A stretch of 64,000 nucleotides of DNA from Cochleicola gelatinilyticus (GTDB lineage: Bacteria > Bacteroidota > Bacteroidia > Flavobacteriales > Flavobacteriaceae), in NCBI RefSeq assembly GCF_001637325.1, contig NZ_LRXL01000052.1, positions 62,001 to 126,000 on the forward strand, read 5' to 3'. Under the pieces are notes generated by a model that had not been told where the DNA came from, made no database searches, and saw nothing but the letters and a program-made list of their open reading frames with translations. Positions 49,689 to 60,659 of the stretch are shown in pieces; position 1 is the stretch's first letter; the number at the start of each line of letters is the position of its first letter. The position numbers and the translations under genes are program-made.

Positions 49689-51689
49689 GTGGCGGGAGCA
49701 GAAAAGAACATATTAAACCGCTTGTATTTTGTCGCTGGATGTATGTTCATCTTTGCGATATTAATTGCGTTGAAACTTGTGGATATCCAATTTCTTGAAG
49801 GGGATAAATACCGTGAACTTGCGCAAAAAAATACCACTCGAAATTTTGTGATTCCTGCAAATCGTGGAAATGTGTATGCCGATGATGGTAGCTTGCTTGC
49901 AACCTCAGTACCTAAGTATGACATTCGGTTTGATGCGATGACGGTGTCTCCAGAAAATTTTAAAGAACATTTAGTTCCATTGTCGAAGGAACTTAGTGAT
50001 ATGTTTGGTCGTCCAGCGTCGTATTATCAAAATGTATTTCGTAAAGCGCGTGCTAATAAAAATCGGTATTTACTTGTCGTAAAGAATTTAGGGTATTCAG
50101 ATTATATCCGAGTAAAAAGCATGCCTCTTTTTAAACTAGGTCCCTATAAAGGTGGAATTATTGTTGAGCAAAGAACCATTCGGGAGCATCCCATAGGGAA
50201 AATTGCTGAACGTATGGTGGGGAATGAAGATCGAAATAATCCTGGCTATTATGCGGTAGGTCTGGAGGGTGCTTTTAATAAAGAACTACGGGGAAAAGAA
50301 GGACATCGTTTAAAGCAGAAAATTGCTAAAGGACAATGGAAACCCGTGTATGATGATAATGAAGTAGAGCCACAAGATGGGTATGACGTGATATCCACAA
50401 TCAATGTAAATATTCAAGATATTGCGCACCATGCGTTGTTAAAACAAATGGAGCATTACGAGGCCGAACACGGAAGTGTAATCGTAATGGATGTTAAAAC
50501 GGGCGAGATTAAAGCGGTATCTAATCTTGGACGCGCTAAAAATGGAGGGTATTACGAAAAACTAAACTATGCAGTAGGGGAGTCTCATGAACCTGGTTCT
50601 ACTTTTAAAGTAATGGCTATGATGGTTGCGTTAGAAGATAAGGTAATCGATACAGCTACAATAGTCGATACAAAACAAGGTTCGAAAGCTTTCTACGGAA
50701 GAAGAATTAACGATTCAAGACGAGGTGGTTATGGGGAGATATCTGCCGCCAAAGCACTTGAGGTTTCTTCAAATATTGGTTTGGCTTCCTTAATAGACGA
50801 TAATTATAAAGACGATCCTAAAAAGTTTACCGATCGTATTAAATCTTGGAAATTAAACGATCGAATCGGAATTCCAATAAAGGGAGAGGGAAGACCTATT
50901 ATTCCAGAGCCTGGAGATGAAATTTGGAGTAGAAACGCGCTACCCTCTATGGCTTATGGTTATAATCTTCAGTTAACGCCTTTACAAACTCTTACCTTTT
51001 ATAATGCTATTGCGAACAATGGTACAATGGTTAAACCTCGATTTATAAAAGAGATTCGAGCTTGGAACAAACCTGTAGAGCATTTCGAAACGGAAGTGAT
51101 GATCGATAAGATCGCTTCAGAAAAAACAATTAATGAGATACAAGCCATTCTTGAGAATATCGTGAAGCGTGGAACTGGAAAAAGCTTGTACTCAGATTAT
51201 TTCTCTATGGCCGGAAAAACAGGAACTGCAAGAACCGAATATGGAGAAAAAGACTGGTCACAAAATCGCCGCTATATTTCTTCGTTTGCAGGATATTTTC
51301 CTGCGGTGAACCCTAAGTACTCGTGTATCGTTGTGATTCACAAACCAAGTACTAAAAAAGGATACTATGGAGCAGATGTTACTGGGCCCGTGTTTAAAAG
51401 AATTGCTCAGAAGATTTTTACAGATTCTCCTTTAATAGCAGAAGTGAGTTCGATAAATGCGCAAGATCCTTCTGTAGCAAAAGATTTCGAAACATATTAT
51501 AAGAAAGTTCAAACTAGGTATCAAAAAATTCCAAATGTTACAGGTATGGCGGGAATGGATGCTGTTTCCTTATTAGAGAATTTAGGTTTAAAAGTTCGAG
51601 TAATTGGAAATGGTACTGTAAAAGAGCAGTCTATAAAAAGCGGAATACCACTTGAAAAAGGCCAACAAATAACTCTTAACTTATCGTGA
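49689..51689 (+). CDS. ftsI: Penicillin-binding protein FtsI (PBP3) with PASTA domain
   Basis: A 666-residue septal transpeptidase. Membrane anchor 15-33. PBP dimerisation domain contains RGNVYADDGSLLATS. The transpeptidase motifs are STFK in EPGSTFKVMAM, SSN in EVSSNIGLA and KTG in MAGKTGTARTEYG. A single C-terminal PASTA domain (about 610-666) is present: IPNVTGMAGMDAVSLLENLGL. The start codon is GTG 49689, 2 bp after ftsL. It cross-links peptidoglycan at the division site. Confidence 0.95.
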   Translation: MAGAEKNILNRLYFVAGCMFIFAILIALKLVDIQFLEGDKYRELAQKNTTRNFVIPANRGNVYADDGSLLATSVPKYDIRFDAMTVSPENFKEHLVPLSKELSDMFGRPASYYQNVFRKARANKNRYLLVVKNLGYSDYIRVKSMPLFKLGPYKGGIIVEQRTIREHPIGKIAERMVGNEDRNNPGYYAVGLEGAFNKELRGKEGHRLKQKIAKGQWKPVYDDNEVEPQDGYDVISTINVNIQDIAHHALLKQMEHYEAEHGSVIVMDVKTGEIKAVSNLGRAKNGGYYEKLNYAVGESHEPGSTFKVMAMMVALEDKVIDTATIVDTKQGSKAFYGRRINDSRRGGYGEISAAKALEVSSNIGLASLIDDNYKDDPKKFTDRIKSWKLNDRIGIPIKGEGRPIIPEPGDEIWSRNALPSMAYGYNLQLTPLQTLTFYNAIANNGTMVKPRFIKEIRAWNKPVEHFETEVMIDKIASEKTINEIQAILENIVKRGTGKSLYSDYFSMAGKTGTARTEYGEKDWSQNRRYISSFAGYFPAVNPKYSCIVVIHKPSTKKGYYGADVTGPVFKRIAQKIFTDSPLIAEVSSINAQDPSVAKDFETYYKKVQTRYQKIPNVTGMAGMDAVSLLENLGLKVRVIGNGTVKEQSIKSGIPLEKGQQITLNLS

Positions 51690-53149
51690 GCATATTAAAA
51701 GACATATTGTATAAGGTAACCTTAGAGAAAGTGGTGGGCAATACGTCTGTCGCATTGCGAGAACTTCATTTTGATTCTAGAAAAGTGGGGTTAGATGATG
51801 TTTTTGTGGCTATTCGGGGTACTCTTAGTGATGGTCATAACTACATTAAGAAAGCTGTAAATCAAGGGGCAATCGCCGTAATTTGTGAAGAAATTCCTTC
51901 AGAAGTAGTGAATGGTATTACCTATGTACAGGTAGCAGATTCGCAACAAGCGTTGGCTATAATGGCGTCTAATTTTTACGGAAACCCTTCCGAAGCAATT
52001 AAATTGATAGGGGTAACTGGGACCAACGGAAAAACAACAATTTCTTCATTATTATACGAGCTGTTTAAAGCTGCTGGTTTTGAAACTGGATTGCTATCTA
52101 CAGTAAAAATAATGGTGGGAAACAAGCAATATGAAACATCGCACACTACGCCAGACTCGTTAACTATAAATCGCTATTTACAGGAAATGGTGGAAGCAGG
52201 TGTGGAATATTGTTTTATGGAAGTGAGTTCGCATGGCATTCATCAAAAAAGAACAGAGGGACTTCATTTTACGGGGGGTATTTTTACTAATCTATCGCAT
52301 GATCATTTAGATTATCATAAAGATTTTAAGGAGTATCGGGATGTAAAGAAAAAGTTTTTTGATGAACTTCCTAAAAATGCCTTCGCTTTGGTGAATGTGG
52401 ATGATAAAAATGGGGAGGTAATGCTTCAAAATACCAAAGCAAAAAAAGTGACGTATGCTGTAAAATCGTATGCGGATTATAAAGTTCAGATCCTTGAGAA
52501 TCAGTTTTCGGGATTGCTTCTGAAAATAAATAATCAAGAATTATGGACGCGACTTATAGGAAACTTTAATGCATATAATTTATTGGCAATCTACGCTACA
52601 GCAGATTTACTAGGTCTCGAAACGATTGAAACGCTCCAGCTAATGAGTACGCTAGAGAGTGTTGATGGACGTTTTCAATATCTTATTTCTCCTGGAAAGA
52701 TTACTGCAATTGTAGATTATGCGCACACTCCAGATGCTTTGAAAAATGTGTTAGAAACTATAAATGCCATTCGTACTGGAAATGAAGAATTAATAACCGT
52801 TGTTGGGTGTGGCGGAGATCGTGATAGTGCTAAACGCCCTAAGATGGGGAAGATTGCAGCTTCTTTAAGTACGAAAGTGATTTTTACGAGCGATAATCCA
52901 CGTTCCGAAAATCCAGACGCTATCATTGAAGCCATTGAAAAGGGAGTTTCGCCAGAACATTATAAAAGAACGTTGTCGATCACCGATAGAAAGCAGGCGA
53001 TTAAAACGGCATGCCAAATGGCACAGGAAAACGATATAATTCTCGTGGCAGGAAAAGGTCATGAAACCTATCAAGAAGTTAACGGAAAACGTACCGATTT
53101 TGATGATTTTAAAATAGTCGCGGAAATTTTAAATGCCCTAAATAAATAA
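51686..53149 (+). CDS. murE: UDP-N-acetylmuramoyl-tripeptide synthetase MurE (meso-DAP type)
   Basis: A 487-residue Mur ligase that adds the third stem residue. The ATP loop is GVTGTNGKTTISSL. The amino-acid selectivity motif DNPRSENP marks meso-diaminopimelate as substrate, in line with Gram-negative peptidoglycan. The carbamylated Lys region FDELPKNAF and the C-terminal AGKGHETYQEVNG are typical. GTG 51686 overlaps the ftsI stop by 4 bp. Confidence 0.96.
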   Translation: MSILKDILYKVTLEKVVGNTSVALRELHFDSRKVGLDDVFVAIRGTLSDGHNYIKKAVNQGAIAVICEEIPSEVVNGITYVQVADSQQALAIMASNFYGNPSEAIKLIGVTGTNGKTTISSLLYELFKAAGFETGLLSTVKIMVGNKQYETSHTTPDSLTINRYLQEMVEAGVEYCFMEVSSHGIHQKRTEGLHFTGGIFTNLSHDHLDYHKDFKEYRDVKKKFFDELPKNAFALVNVDDKNGEVMLQNTKAKKVTYAVKSYADYKVQILENQFSGLLLKINNQELWTRLIGNFNAYNLLAIYATADLLGLETIETLQLMSTLESVDGRFQYLISPGKITAIVDYAHTPDALKNVLETINAIRTGNEELITVVGCGGDRDSAKRPKMGKIAASLSTKVIFTSDNPRSENPDAIIEAIEKGVSPEHYKRTLSITDRKQAIKTACQMAQENDIILVAGKGHETYQEVNGKRTDFDDFKIVAEILNALNK

Positions 53150-53152
53150 GAT

Positions 53153-54385
53153 ATGCTGTATTATTTGTTCGAATATTTAGAGAAAGAGTATCAGTTTCCT
53201 GGAGCTAGCCTATTCGAGTTTATTACGTTTCGAGCTGCGTTGGCAGTCATACTTTCTTTATTTGTCGCTACGGTGTATGGAAAAAAGATGATTAATTATC
53301 TACGGAAGCAGCAAATAGGCGAAACAGTACGTGACCTTGGTTTGCAAGGACAAAATGAAAAAGCGGGTACTCCAACTATGGGGGGAATCATCATCATAAT
53401 AGCTACGCTTATTCCAGTGCTTCTTTTTGCAAAATTGGATAATATCTATGTGATTATGCTAATTGTTACAACCCTTTGGATGGGTGCAATTGGCTTTATT
53501 GACGATTACATTAAGAAATTTAAGAATAATAAAGAAGGATTAGCAGGAAGATATAAGGTAGTAGGCCAAGTGGTACTGGGTATTTTTATTGGAGCGACCA
53601 TGTACATGCATCCCGATATTACCGTAAAAAGAGAAATTATTAACCCTGTAAATTCAACCGAAAAGATCACCCAAAATTCCCCGAGAGAGTTTTATCCATC
53701 CGAAAAAACGCTTTTAACAACCATCCCTTTCGTAAAGAAAAACGAATTTAATTACGAAAATTTAATTAGCTGGGCCGGAGATTCTTACAAAGATTATATC
53801 TGGCTCATATTTATCCCTATTGTGATATTTATTATTACCGCTGTGTCAAATGGTGCAAATTTAACCGATGGTATAGATGGGCTTGCTGCCGGATCTTCTG
53901 CGATTATTGCGCTTACATTGGCACTGTTTGCATGGGTCTCGGGGAATGTGGTGTTTTCAGATTATCTCAACATAATGTACATCCCGAATACGGGAGAGAT
54001 GACCATTTTTATTACCGCTTTTGTGGGGGCACTTATTGGTTTTCTTTGGTACAATGCATATCCCGCACAGGTGTTTATGGGGGATACCGGAAGTTTAACC
54101 ATTGGTGGAATCATCGCTGTTATTGCCATTGCAACCCGTAAAGAGTTGTTAATTCCCATTTTATGTGGAGTTTTCTTAATGGAAAATCTTTCGGTGGTAA
54201 TGCAAGTGAGCTGGTTTAAGTATACCAGAAAAAAGTTTGGAGAAGGAAGACGAATTTTTAGAATGTCTCCCTTACACCATCACTATCAAGTAAAAGGATT
54301 TCACGAAAGTAAGATTGTAACACGGTTCTGGATTGTCGGAATTTTTCTAGCGATACTAACAATCGTAACCTTGAAAATTAGATAA
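53153..54385 (+). CDS. mraY: Phospho-N-acetylmuramoyl-pentapeptide transferase MraY
   Basis: A 410-residue polytopic enzyme making lipid I. Motifs are [32 protein letters not shown] (catalytic Asp pair), [17 protein letters not shown] and the late [19 protein letters not shown]. An insertion of about 50 residues (around 155-205) between membrane segments, usual in this phylum, makes it longer than E. coli MraY. The next gene downstream is not murD but a four-helix-bundle gene. Confidence 0.95.
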   Translation: MLYYLFEYLEKEYQFPGASLFEFITFRAALAVILSLFVATVYGKKMINYLRKQQIGETVRDLGLQGQNEKAGTPTMGGIIIIIATLIPVLLFAKLDNIYVIMLIVTTLWMGAIGFIDDYIKKFKNNKEGLAGRYKVVGQVVLGIFIGATMYMHPDITVKREIINPVNSTEKITQNSPREFYPSEKTLLTTIPFVKKNEFNYENLISWAGDSYKDYIWLIFIPIVIFIITAVSNGANLTDGIDGLAAGSSAIIALTLALFAWVSGNVVFSDYLNIMYIPNTGEMTIFITAFVGALIGFLWYNAYPAQVFMGDTGSLTIGGIIAVIAIATRKELLIPILCGVFLMENLSVVMQVSWFKYTRKKFGEGRRIFRMSPLHHHYQVKGFHESKIVTRFWIVGIFLAILTIVTLKIR

Positions 54386-54419
54386 CGATGAATGCCAGAT
54401 TTACGAATGTAGAATGAAT

Positions 54420-54810
54420 GATTGATGAAGAAAGTTAAGAATGAAAGAAGAACTTAAAAAACGAATGTTTCGATTTGCAGTGGATTGCGGAAAATTGTGC
54501 GCAACATTTCCTAAATCTAGAGAATACAATGCTTATTGCAATCAATTAATTCGAAGTTCAAGCTCAGTGGGAGCAAATTATAGAGCAGCTTGCAGAGCAA
54601 AATCTGATAGAGATTTTATATATAAACTGAAAATTGTAGAAGAAGAGGCTGATGAAAGTATGTTGTGGTTAGATGTTTTGAAAGAAATGAAAGGTATTGA
54701 GAATGCTAAAATGAAACGATTGTATAAAGAAGCCAACGAACTTATATCGATTGCAGTCGCTTCGATAATTACAGTAAGAAAAAGATTGAAAAATAAATAA
54801 ATCATCAATC
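54420..54810. repeat. 9-bp inverted repeat flanking the four-helix-bundle gene
   Basis: GATTGATGA at 54420-54428 and TCATCAATC at 54802-54810 are exact inverted copies 21 bp before the start codon and just after the stop. In addition, AATGAAAGAA occurs at the start codon of this gene and at that of murD (54813 region), so the ends share direct-repeat sequence. This could mark an insertion event. Confidence 0.5.
54441..54800 (+). CDS. Four-helix-bundle protein (S23 / 23S rRNA intervening-sequence type)
   Basis: A 119-residue, all-helical protein. NQLIRSSSSVGANYRAACRAKSDRDFIYKLKIVEEEADES has the family hallmarks (R-S/T-SSSVGANY and KLKIxxEEAxE), of which I give only part. It belongs to the four-helix-bundle proteins first seen in 23S rRNA intervening sequences. 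These are common as stand-alone genes in Bacteroidota; RNA binding is suspected but not proven. It sits between mraY and murD in the division cluster, an unusual place. It is flanked by a 9-bp inverted repeat (54420-54428 and 54802-54810). Confidence 0.85.
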   Translation: MKEELKKRMFRFAVDCGKLCATFPKSREYNAYCNQLIRSSSSVGANYRAACRAKSDRDFIYKLKIVEEEADESMLWLDVLKEMKGIENAKMKRLYKEANELISIAVASIITVRKRLKNK

Positions 54811-54814
54811 TAAA

Positions 54815-56188
54815 ATGAAAGAATCGAACATCGCCAATCGTAATTCAGAAATAAAACATCGGTTGGTCATTTTAGGAGCCGGTGAAAGTGGTGTGGGAAC
54901 CGCTATTTTAGGAATACAAAAAAATTATGAAGTCTTTGTTTCTGACTTCGGAAAAATAAAAGAAACATACAAACAAGTTCTTATACATCATGAGATTGAA
55001 TGGGAGGAAAAAGGTCATTCTGAAGAAAAAATACTTTCGGCAGATGTAGTAATGAAAAGTCCAGGAATTCCCGATACAGCTTCCATCATAGTAAAACTGA
55101 AAGCAAATAATGTAAAGGTTGTTTCTGAAATTGAATTCGCATCACAGTATACAGATGCAACAATTATTGGGATTACCGGAAGCAATGGAAAAACGACCAC
55201 AGCAACCCTCACTTACGAATTACTGAAGCAAGGAGGGTTACATGTTGCTTTAGGAGGGAACATTGGGAAAAGTTTTGCGCAACAAATAGCTGAAACTAAA
55301 TACGATTATTCTGTATTAGAATTAAGCAGTTTTCAGTTAGACGGAATTGAAACCTTTAAACCTCATATTGCGGTACTCACTAATTTGAGCCCCGACCATC
55401 TAGATCGTTACGAGTATGAATATTCGAAGTACATCGCTTCAAAATTCAGAATCGTAATGAATCAAACAGAAGATGATTATTTCATCTACGATGGAGATGA
55501 TGTTGAAATTCAGAAATGGCTTTCAGAAAATACCATACGATCTCAAAAATTACCTTTTTCATTAGTGAATAAAGTTGAAAAAGGAGCTTATATAGAAAAC
55601 GAACAGATACATATAATAACAGATAATACAACGCATACTATGCCAATCGCAACACTCGGATTACAGGGAAAACATAATACTAAAAATGCAATGGCGGCTT
55701 CTACGGTCGCAACACTTTTAAAGATTCGAAAGGCGACAATACGCGAATCTTTAGAACATTTTCAAGGGGTTGAACACCGACTTGAAAAAGTGTTGAAAAT
55801 TAATAATGTGATGTATATCAACGACTCTAAGGCTACCAACGTGAATGCTACATTCTATGCTTTAGATAGTATGTCGACTCCTACTGTTTGGATTGTTGGT
55901 GGAGTGGACAAGGGAAATAATTACGCAGAATTACTGCCTTTAGTCAATGAGAAAGTAAAAGCAATTATTTGCCTGGGGATCGATAATTCGAAGATCACAC
56001 AAGCTTTTGGGAATGTTGTGGACATGATGGTAGAGACTCAATCAATGGAACAAGCAATTCAAGTGGCATATCGAATTGCTGAAAAAGGCGATAGTGTGTT
56101 ATTATCTCCCGCATGTGCAAGTTTCGATTTATTTGAGAGTTATGAGGATAGAGGAAGACAGTTTAAGGAAGCGGTAAGACATTTATAG
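54815..56188 (+). CDS. murD: UDP-N-acetylmuramoylalanine-D-glutamate ligase MurD
   Basis: A 457-residue Mur ligase adding D-Glu. The ATP loop is GITGSNGKTTTATL. HLDRYEYE, GKHNTKNAMAAS and NDSKATNVNATFYALDS are family segments. The C-terminus has SPACASFDLFESYEDRG. The N-terminal Rossmann strand RLVILGAGESGVG is preceded by about 16 extra residues (MKESNIANRNSEIK) compared with typical family starts. That extension abuts the four-helix-bundle gene. It may be natural or a result of that gene's insertion. Confidence 0.95.
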   Translation: MKESNIANRNSEIKHRLVILGAGESGVGTAILGIQKNYEVFVSDFGKIKETYKQVLIHHEIEWEEKGHSEEKILSADVVMKSPGIPDTASIIVKLKANNVKVVSEIEFASQYTDATIIGITGSNGKTTTATLTYELLKQGGLHVALGGNIGKSFAQQIAETKYDYSVLELSSFQLDGIETFKPHIAVLTNLSPDHLDRYEYEYSKYIASKFRIVMNQTEDDYFIYDGDDVEIQKWLSENTIRSQKLPFSLVNKVEKGAYIENEQIHIITDNTTHTMPIATLGLQGKHNTKNAMAASTVATLLKIRKATIRESLEHFQGVEHRLEKVLKINNVMYINDSKATNVNATFYALDSMSTPTVWIVGGVDKGNNYAELLPLVNEKVKAIICLGIDNSKITQAFGNVVDMMVETQSMEQAIQVAYRIAEKGDSVLLSPACASFDLFESYEDRGRQFKEAVRHL

Positions 56189-56261
56189 AAGGATAAATAA
56201 GTTAATGGGAATATTCTATAATTGGATGTTCCAGTATTTTAAAGGTTATTAGAATTTAATT

Positions 56262-57452
56262 GTGCGAAATATTTTTAAATATATAAGTGGAGATAGAGCC
56301 ATATGGGCGGTAGCACTGCTATTGGCAATATTCTCATTTTTGCCAGTGTACAGTGCGAGTAGTAATCTTGCTTATTTATACGGTGAAGGAAATACGCTCC
56401 CTTATTTGCTCAAGCATTTTGCGCATCTCATCTTAGGGTTTGCTATTTTATACGGTGTACATAAAATTCCATATCATTATTTCCGAGGGCTTTCTATTAT
56501 TGCATTGCCTTTGGCTTTTATTTTGTTGCTTATCACTATGGCTGAAGGTACTACAATCGATGGTGCCAATGCAAGTCGATGGATTCGGCTACCCTTTGTG
56601 GGTGTTACGTTTCAAACCTCCACACTTGCAGCAGTAGTTTTAATGACATATGTAGCAAGGTATTTGTCAAGAATTAAAGACAAAGTGGTTACGTTTAAAG
56701 AAACGTTGGTGCCACTATGGTTGCCTGTATTTGCGATTCTAGCACTTATATTACCTGCAAACTTTTCTACCACAGCAATTATTTTTGCAATGGTTGTTTT
56801 ATTGGTTTTTGTGGGTGGATATCCGTTACGATATCTAGGAATTATCTTAGGTGTAGGGTTGGTATGTTTAACATTGTTCATTCTTACTGCAAAAGCATTT
56901 CCAGGTATGTTTCCAAATCGAGTGGATACATGGATGAGTAGAATCGAAAATTTCACAGACAAGGAAGATACCGAGGGTGATTATCAAATTGAAAATGCAA
57001 AAATTGCTATCGCCTCAGGAGGAATTACAGGGTTAGGACCAGGTAAAAGTGTTCAGAAAAATGTATTACCACAATCCTCATCCGACTTTATTTATGCGAT
57101 TATCGTGGAGGAATTTGGGATGATTGGCGGATTATTTTTAATGTTTCTTTATCTGTTATTATTGTTCAGGTTGGTGGTCGTGGCTCATAAATCGAACTCT
57201 ATGTTCGGAAAATTATTAGTCATCGGCGTGGGCTTACCCATCGTATTTCAAGCATTAATTAATATGGCAGTTGCAGTAGAATTATTCCCTGTAACGGGGC
57301 AAACCCTTCCTTTAGTAAGTAGCGGGGGAACCTCCATTTGGATGACATGCCTTGCGTTGGGAATGGTATTAAGTGTAAGTGCTAAAAGAGAAATATTAAA
57401 AAAAGAAGAAGAAGAGCAAAATCCGTTGGATATATTATCACAAACAATTTAA
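56262..57452 (+). CDS. ftsW: Septal peptidoglycan polymerase FtsW
   Basis: A 396-residue SEDS-family protein with about ten membrane helices. Motifs are [28 protein letters not shown]-like [35 protein letters not shown] (lipid II polymerase loop) and PLVSSGGTS. It works with FtsI at the septum. The start codon is GTG 56262. A conserved Asp-containing loop is present. A 73-bp spacer separates it from murD, longer than elsewhere in the cluster. Confidence 0.93.
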   Translation: MRNIFKYISGDRAIWAVALLLAIFSFLPVYSASSNLAYLYGEGNTLPYLLKHFAHLILGFAILYGVHKIPYHYFRGLSIIALPLAFILLLITMAEGTTIDGANASRWIRLPFVGVTFQTSTLAAVVLMTYVARYLSRIKDKVVTFKETLVPLWLPVFAILALILPANFSTTAIIFAMVVLLVFVGGYPLRYLGIILGVGLVCLTLFILTAKAFPGMFPNRVDTWMSRIENFTDKEDTEGDYQIENAKIAIASGGITGLGPGKSVQKNVLPQSSSDFIYAIIVEEFGMIGGLFLMFLYLLLLFRLVVVAHKSNSMFGKLLVIGVGLPIVFQALINMAVAVELFPVTGQTLPLVSSGGTSIWMTCLALGMVLSVSAKREILKKEEEEQNPLDILSQTI

Positions 57453-57483
57453 TGATCAAATACTAAAAATTAAGAAAACAATT

Positions 57484-58581
57484 TTGAAACCATATAAATT
57501 CATCATAAGTGGAGGCGGAACCGGAGGTCATATTTACCCGGCCATTGCGATTGCAGACGAATTAAAGTCGCGCTTTCCCGATGCTGAATTTTTATTTGTG
57601 GGAGCCAAAGACCGAATGGAAATGCAAAAAGTTCCACAGGCAGGATATACAATAGAAGGGCTTTGGATCTCAGGTTTGCAACGAAGCCTAAAAATTAAAA
57701 ATCTCATGTTTCCCTTTAAGCTTATTTCAAGTCTTATGCGTTCACGTGCGATTATAAAAAAAGTACAACCCGATGCTGCAATCGGTACGGGTGGTTATGC
57801 AAGTGCGCCCTTGCTTCGAGTGGCTTCTAGTAAAGGAATTCCATGTTTAATTCAAGAGCAGAACAGTCATGCGGGAATCACCAATAAATGGCTTAGTGGA
57901 AAGGTGCAGAAGATCTGTGTGGCATACGAAGGAATGGATCAATTTTTTCCTTCTGAAAAATTACAACTTACTGGAAATCCGGTGCGTCAGGACTTGTTAG
58001 AGATAAATTCGAAACGAGCTGAAGCACAGAAGTTCTTCGGATTGAAGTCCGATAAGAAAACAATCTTAGTGCTCGGCGGAAGTCTGGGTGCAGGTAAGAT
58101 AAATGAGCTAATTGCAAGGGAACTCGATTTCTTTGAAAAACAAGAGGTTCAAGTGATCTGGCAATGTGGAAGTTATTATGAGGAAACATATAAAAATAAA
58201 GGGACAGCATGCGTACAAGTACACACGTTTCTTAATAACATGGACCTTGCCTATGCTGCGGCAGATGTCATTGTTTCTAGAGCAGGAGCGTTGTCGGTTT
58301 CTGAATTATGCTTGGTAGGAAAACCGGTGATTTTTATTCCTTCACCAAATGTAGCAGAAGACCATCAAACAAAAAATGCATTGGCGCTTTCAGAAAAGGA
58401 CGCAGCTATCGTGATCAAAGAAAGTGAATTGCAAACCCATTTCGAAAGTGAATTTCAAGCATTAATTGCTTCCGAAGAAAAACAAAAAGAACTTTCAAAA
58501 AGCATCAAACAACTTGCAAAACCCAACGCTACAAAAGAGATTGTAGACGAGATCGAAAAATTATTGAAGCAAAAAAAGTGA
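57484..58581 (+). CDS. murG: UDP-GlcNAc:lipid I GlcNAc transferase MurG
   Basis: A 365-residue GT28 glycosyltransferase making lipid II. The N-terminal loop [56 protein letters not shown] and the acceptor/nucleotide motif [17 protein letters not shown] are all present. The start codon is TTG 57484, fixed by the family N-terminus. Its stop overlaps the murC start by 4 bp. Confidence 0.96.
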   Translation: MKPYKFIISGGGTGGHIYPAIAIADELKSRFPDAEFLFVGAKDRMEMQKVPQAGYTIEGLWISGLQRSLKIKNLMFPFKLISSLMRSRAIIKKVQPDAAIGTGGYASAPLLRVASSKGIPCLIQEQNSHAGITNKWLSGKVQKICVAYEGMDQFFPSEKLQLTGNPVRQDLLEINSKRAEAQKFFGLKSDKKTILVLGGSLGAGKINELIARELDFFEKQEVQVIWQCGSYYEETYKNKGTACVQVHTFLNNMDLAYAAADVIVSRAGALSVSELCLVGKPVIFIPSPNVAEDHQTKNALALSEKDAAIVIKESELQTHFESEFQALIASEEKQKELSKSIKQLAKPNATKEIVDEIEKLLKQKK

Positions 58582-59942
58582 ATAATATAACTAACATACA
58601 AGCTTTTTATTTTGTGGGCATCGGCGGCATTGGCATGAGTGCCCTGGCGCGGTATTTTAACGGAATGGGCAAGCAAGTTTATGGATACGATAAAACACCT
58701 AGTGACCTTACTACTGCTTTAATTTCTGAAGGTATCACGATCACGTTTAAAGATTCGGTTTCAGAAATACCAGCTATTTTTAAAGATAAATCGGAGGTGC
58801 TTATCGTGCATACACCGGCAATTCCGAAGCAGAATTCTATTTTAAATCATTTCAGAAACGAAGGCTATTTTTTACTTAAACGTGCGGGATTATTAGGGGA
58901 GGTTACCAAAAACACGCTTTGTCTGGCTGTGGCTGGAACGCATGGAAAAACGACCACCTCTGCGATTCTAGGACATCTTTTAGCGGCTTGTGATATGCCT
59001 GTAACTGCTTTTCTAGGCGGAATTGCAGAAAATTATCAGTCGAATTATATTGGTAATGGAACCGAAATTACCGTGGTGGAAGCCGACGAATTCGATCGGT
59101 CTTTTTTAACATTAAGTCCAGATATCGCCTGTGTTACGTCCATGGATGCCGACCATTTAGATATTTACGGAGAAGCTTCAGAAATTGAAGCGGCATTTAC
59201 AGATTTCGTGGCATTGCTTCCGAAGAAAGAGAATTTGTTATTCCGAAAAGGACTTCCATTAGTGGGTAGATCTGTCGCTATTGAAGAGTCTGCCGATTTT
59301 GAAGCACAAAATGTTCGCATAAAAAACGGAGGCTATCTTTTCGATCTCAAAACACCTAATTTGCGTATTAAAGACCTACAATTTTATCTCCCTGGTCAAC
59401 ATAACCTACACAATGCGGTCACAGCTTTGGGCATGGCAATTCTAGCAGGTTCCCCAACCGATTGCCTGCCAAAAGCGTTGTCCGAATTTAAAGGAGTACA
59501 GCGGCGATTTTCATATAAAATTAAACGGGATGATCTGGTGTTAATCGATGATTATGCGCATCATCCTACCGAATTAAATGCATTGCTTCAGGCGGTGAAC
59601 GAAATGTATCCTGAAGACAGGAAACTAATTGTTTTTCAGCCACATTTATACAGTCGTACAAGAGATTTTGTTGATGGTTTTGCTGAAAGTCTGTCGAAAT
59701 TCGATGAAGTTGTTCTATTAGATATTTATCCCGCAAGAGAAGAAGCTATTGAAGGGGTTACTTCGGAATGGTTGCTAGAAAAGATTAATGATTTACGAAC
59801 TGAAATACAATCTAAAGCCACTATAAAAAATAAGACAGAATTAACGGAAGCAGTTAGCGTTTCTAAAAGTAGAGTAAGGTTACTAGTTGGTGCTGGAGAT
59901 ATTGGTGCTGAAGTACAAAAAATAACAAACGCATTGCAATGA
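58578..59942 (+). CDS. murC: UDP-N-acetylmuramate-L-alanine ligase MurC
   Basis: A 454-residue Mur ligase adding the first stem residue. N-terminal [18 protein letters not shown] loop [38 protein letters not shown] and HLYSRTRDF are conserved. The GTG start (58578) overlaps the murG stop. Its own stop overlaps ftsQ by 4 bp (ATGA). Confidence 0.96.
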   Translation: MNNITNIQAFYFVGIGGIGMSALARYFNGMGKQVYGYDKTPSDLTTALISEGITITFKDSVSEIPAIFKDKSEVLIVHTPAIPKQNSILNHFRNEGYFLLKRAGLLGEVTKNTLCLAVAGTHGKTTTSAILGHLLAACDMPVTAFLGGIAENYQSNYIGNGTEITVVEADEFDRSFLTLSPDIACVTSMDADHLDIYGEASEIEAAFTDFVALLPKKENLLFRKGLPLVGRSVAIEESADFEAQNVRIKNGGYLFDLKTPNLRIKDLQFYLPGQHNLHNAVTALGMAILAGSPTDCLPKALSEFKGVQRRFSYKIKRDDLVLIDDYAHHPTELNALLQAVNEMYPEDRKLIVFQPHLYSRTRDFVDGFAESLSKFDEVVLLDIYPAREEAIEGVTSEWLLEKINDLRTEIQSKATIKNKTELTEAVSVSKSRVRLLVGAGDIGAEVQKITNALQ

Positions 59943-60655
59943 AAATTAATATCGGACTTATAAAATTAGTGTTGCTTACTATTTTGGTAGGGGTGCTTTT
60001 TAGTTTTACAAAAAACAGAAATAAGCAGCGTAAAATAACAGCAATTGACGTGGAATTTATCGATGAAAACAGTCCGTTTATCACGCTTAATAAAGTTAAT
60101 AAATTGTTGATACAAAATGAAGAGAACGTTACAAACATGGCTAAAGAAACTTTAGTTTTGAGTGAAATGGAGCTACGCCTACAGGAAAACCCTATGGTGC
60201 GTGATGCTCAGGTGTTTGTCACTGTGAATGGTGTATTGGGCGCGAGGATCGAACAACGTAATCCGATTGCACGTGTCACTGGGTCACCAGATTTTTATTT
60301 AGATGCGGACGGTACAAAGATGCCACTTTCACCAGTTTATACTGCGAGAGTGCCTTTAATGACAGGAACATCGAATACATATTTTGCCGAAGTAACTCCT
60401 CTGCTTTTAGCGATTAACGAAGATGTATTTATGCAACGTAGTGTGGTAGGGTTGAATGTAGAAAAGGATGGTGAGATCACGTTAAAAGTAAGAAAACACA
60501 ATTTTATAGTACGCTTTGGAAAGCCTGAAGAGATTAAAAAGAAGTTTCAGAATTTTAAGGCTTTTTATCAGAAAACAAAACAGGATAGTACGCTTTATAG
60601 CTACGAATTGATAGATCTAAGATTTGGAAATCAAGTAGTAGCCACAAAAAAATAA
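59939..60655 (+). CDS. ftsQ: Cell division protein FtsQ
   Basis: A 238-residue bitopic protein. A short cytoplasmic part is followed by one membrane helix (LIKLVLLTILVGVLFSFT), and then by a POTRA-like periplasmic region with LRLQENPMVRDAQVFVTVNGVL-type strand pattern. Bacteroidota FtsQ is divergent, but position between murC and ftsA, size and topology fit. It connects the FtsL/FtsB set to FtsI/FtsW. Confidence 0.9.
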   Translation: MKINIGLIKLVLLTILVGVLFSFTKNRNKQRKITAIDVEFIDENSPFITLNKVNKLLIQNEENVTNMAKETLVLSEMELRLQENPMVRDAQVFVTVNGVLGARIEQRNPIARVTGSPDFYLDADGTKMPLSPVYTARVPLMTGTSNTYFAEVTPLLLAINEDVFMQRSVVGLNVEKDGEITLKVRKHNFIVRFGKPEEIKKKFQNFKAFYQKTKQDSTLYSYELIDLRFGNQVVATKK

Positions 60656-60659
60656 AGGC

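Noticed and set aside
56205-56252. 15-residue aromatic-rich reading frame (MGIFYNWMFQYFKGY) between murD and ftsW
   Set aside because: It resembles a leader peptide in composition, but there is no terminator or competing hairpin in the 73-bp spacer, and ftsW is not an amino-acid biosynthesis gene. Chance in AT-rich DNA is likelier.
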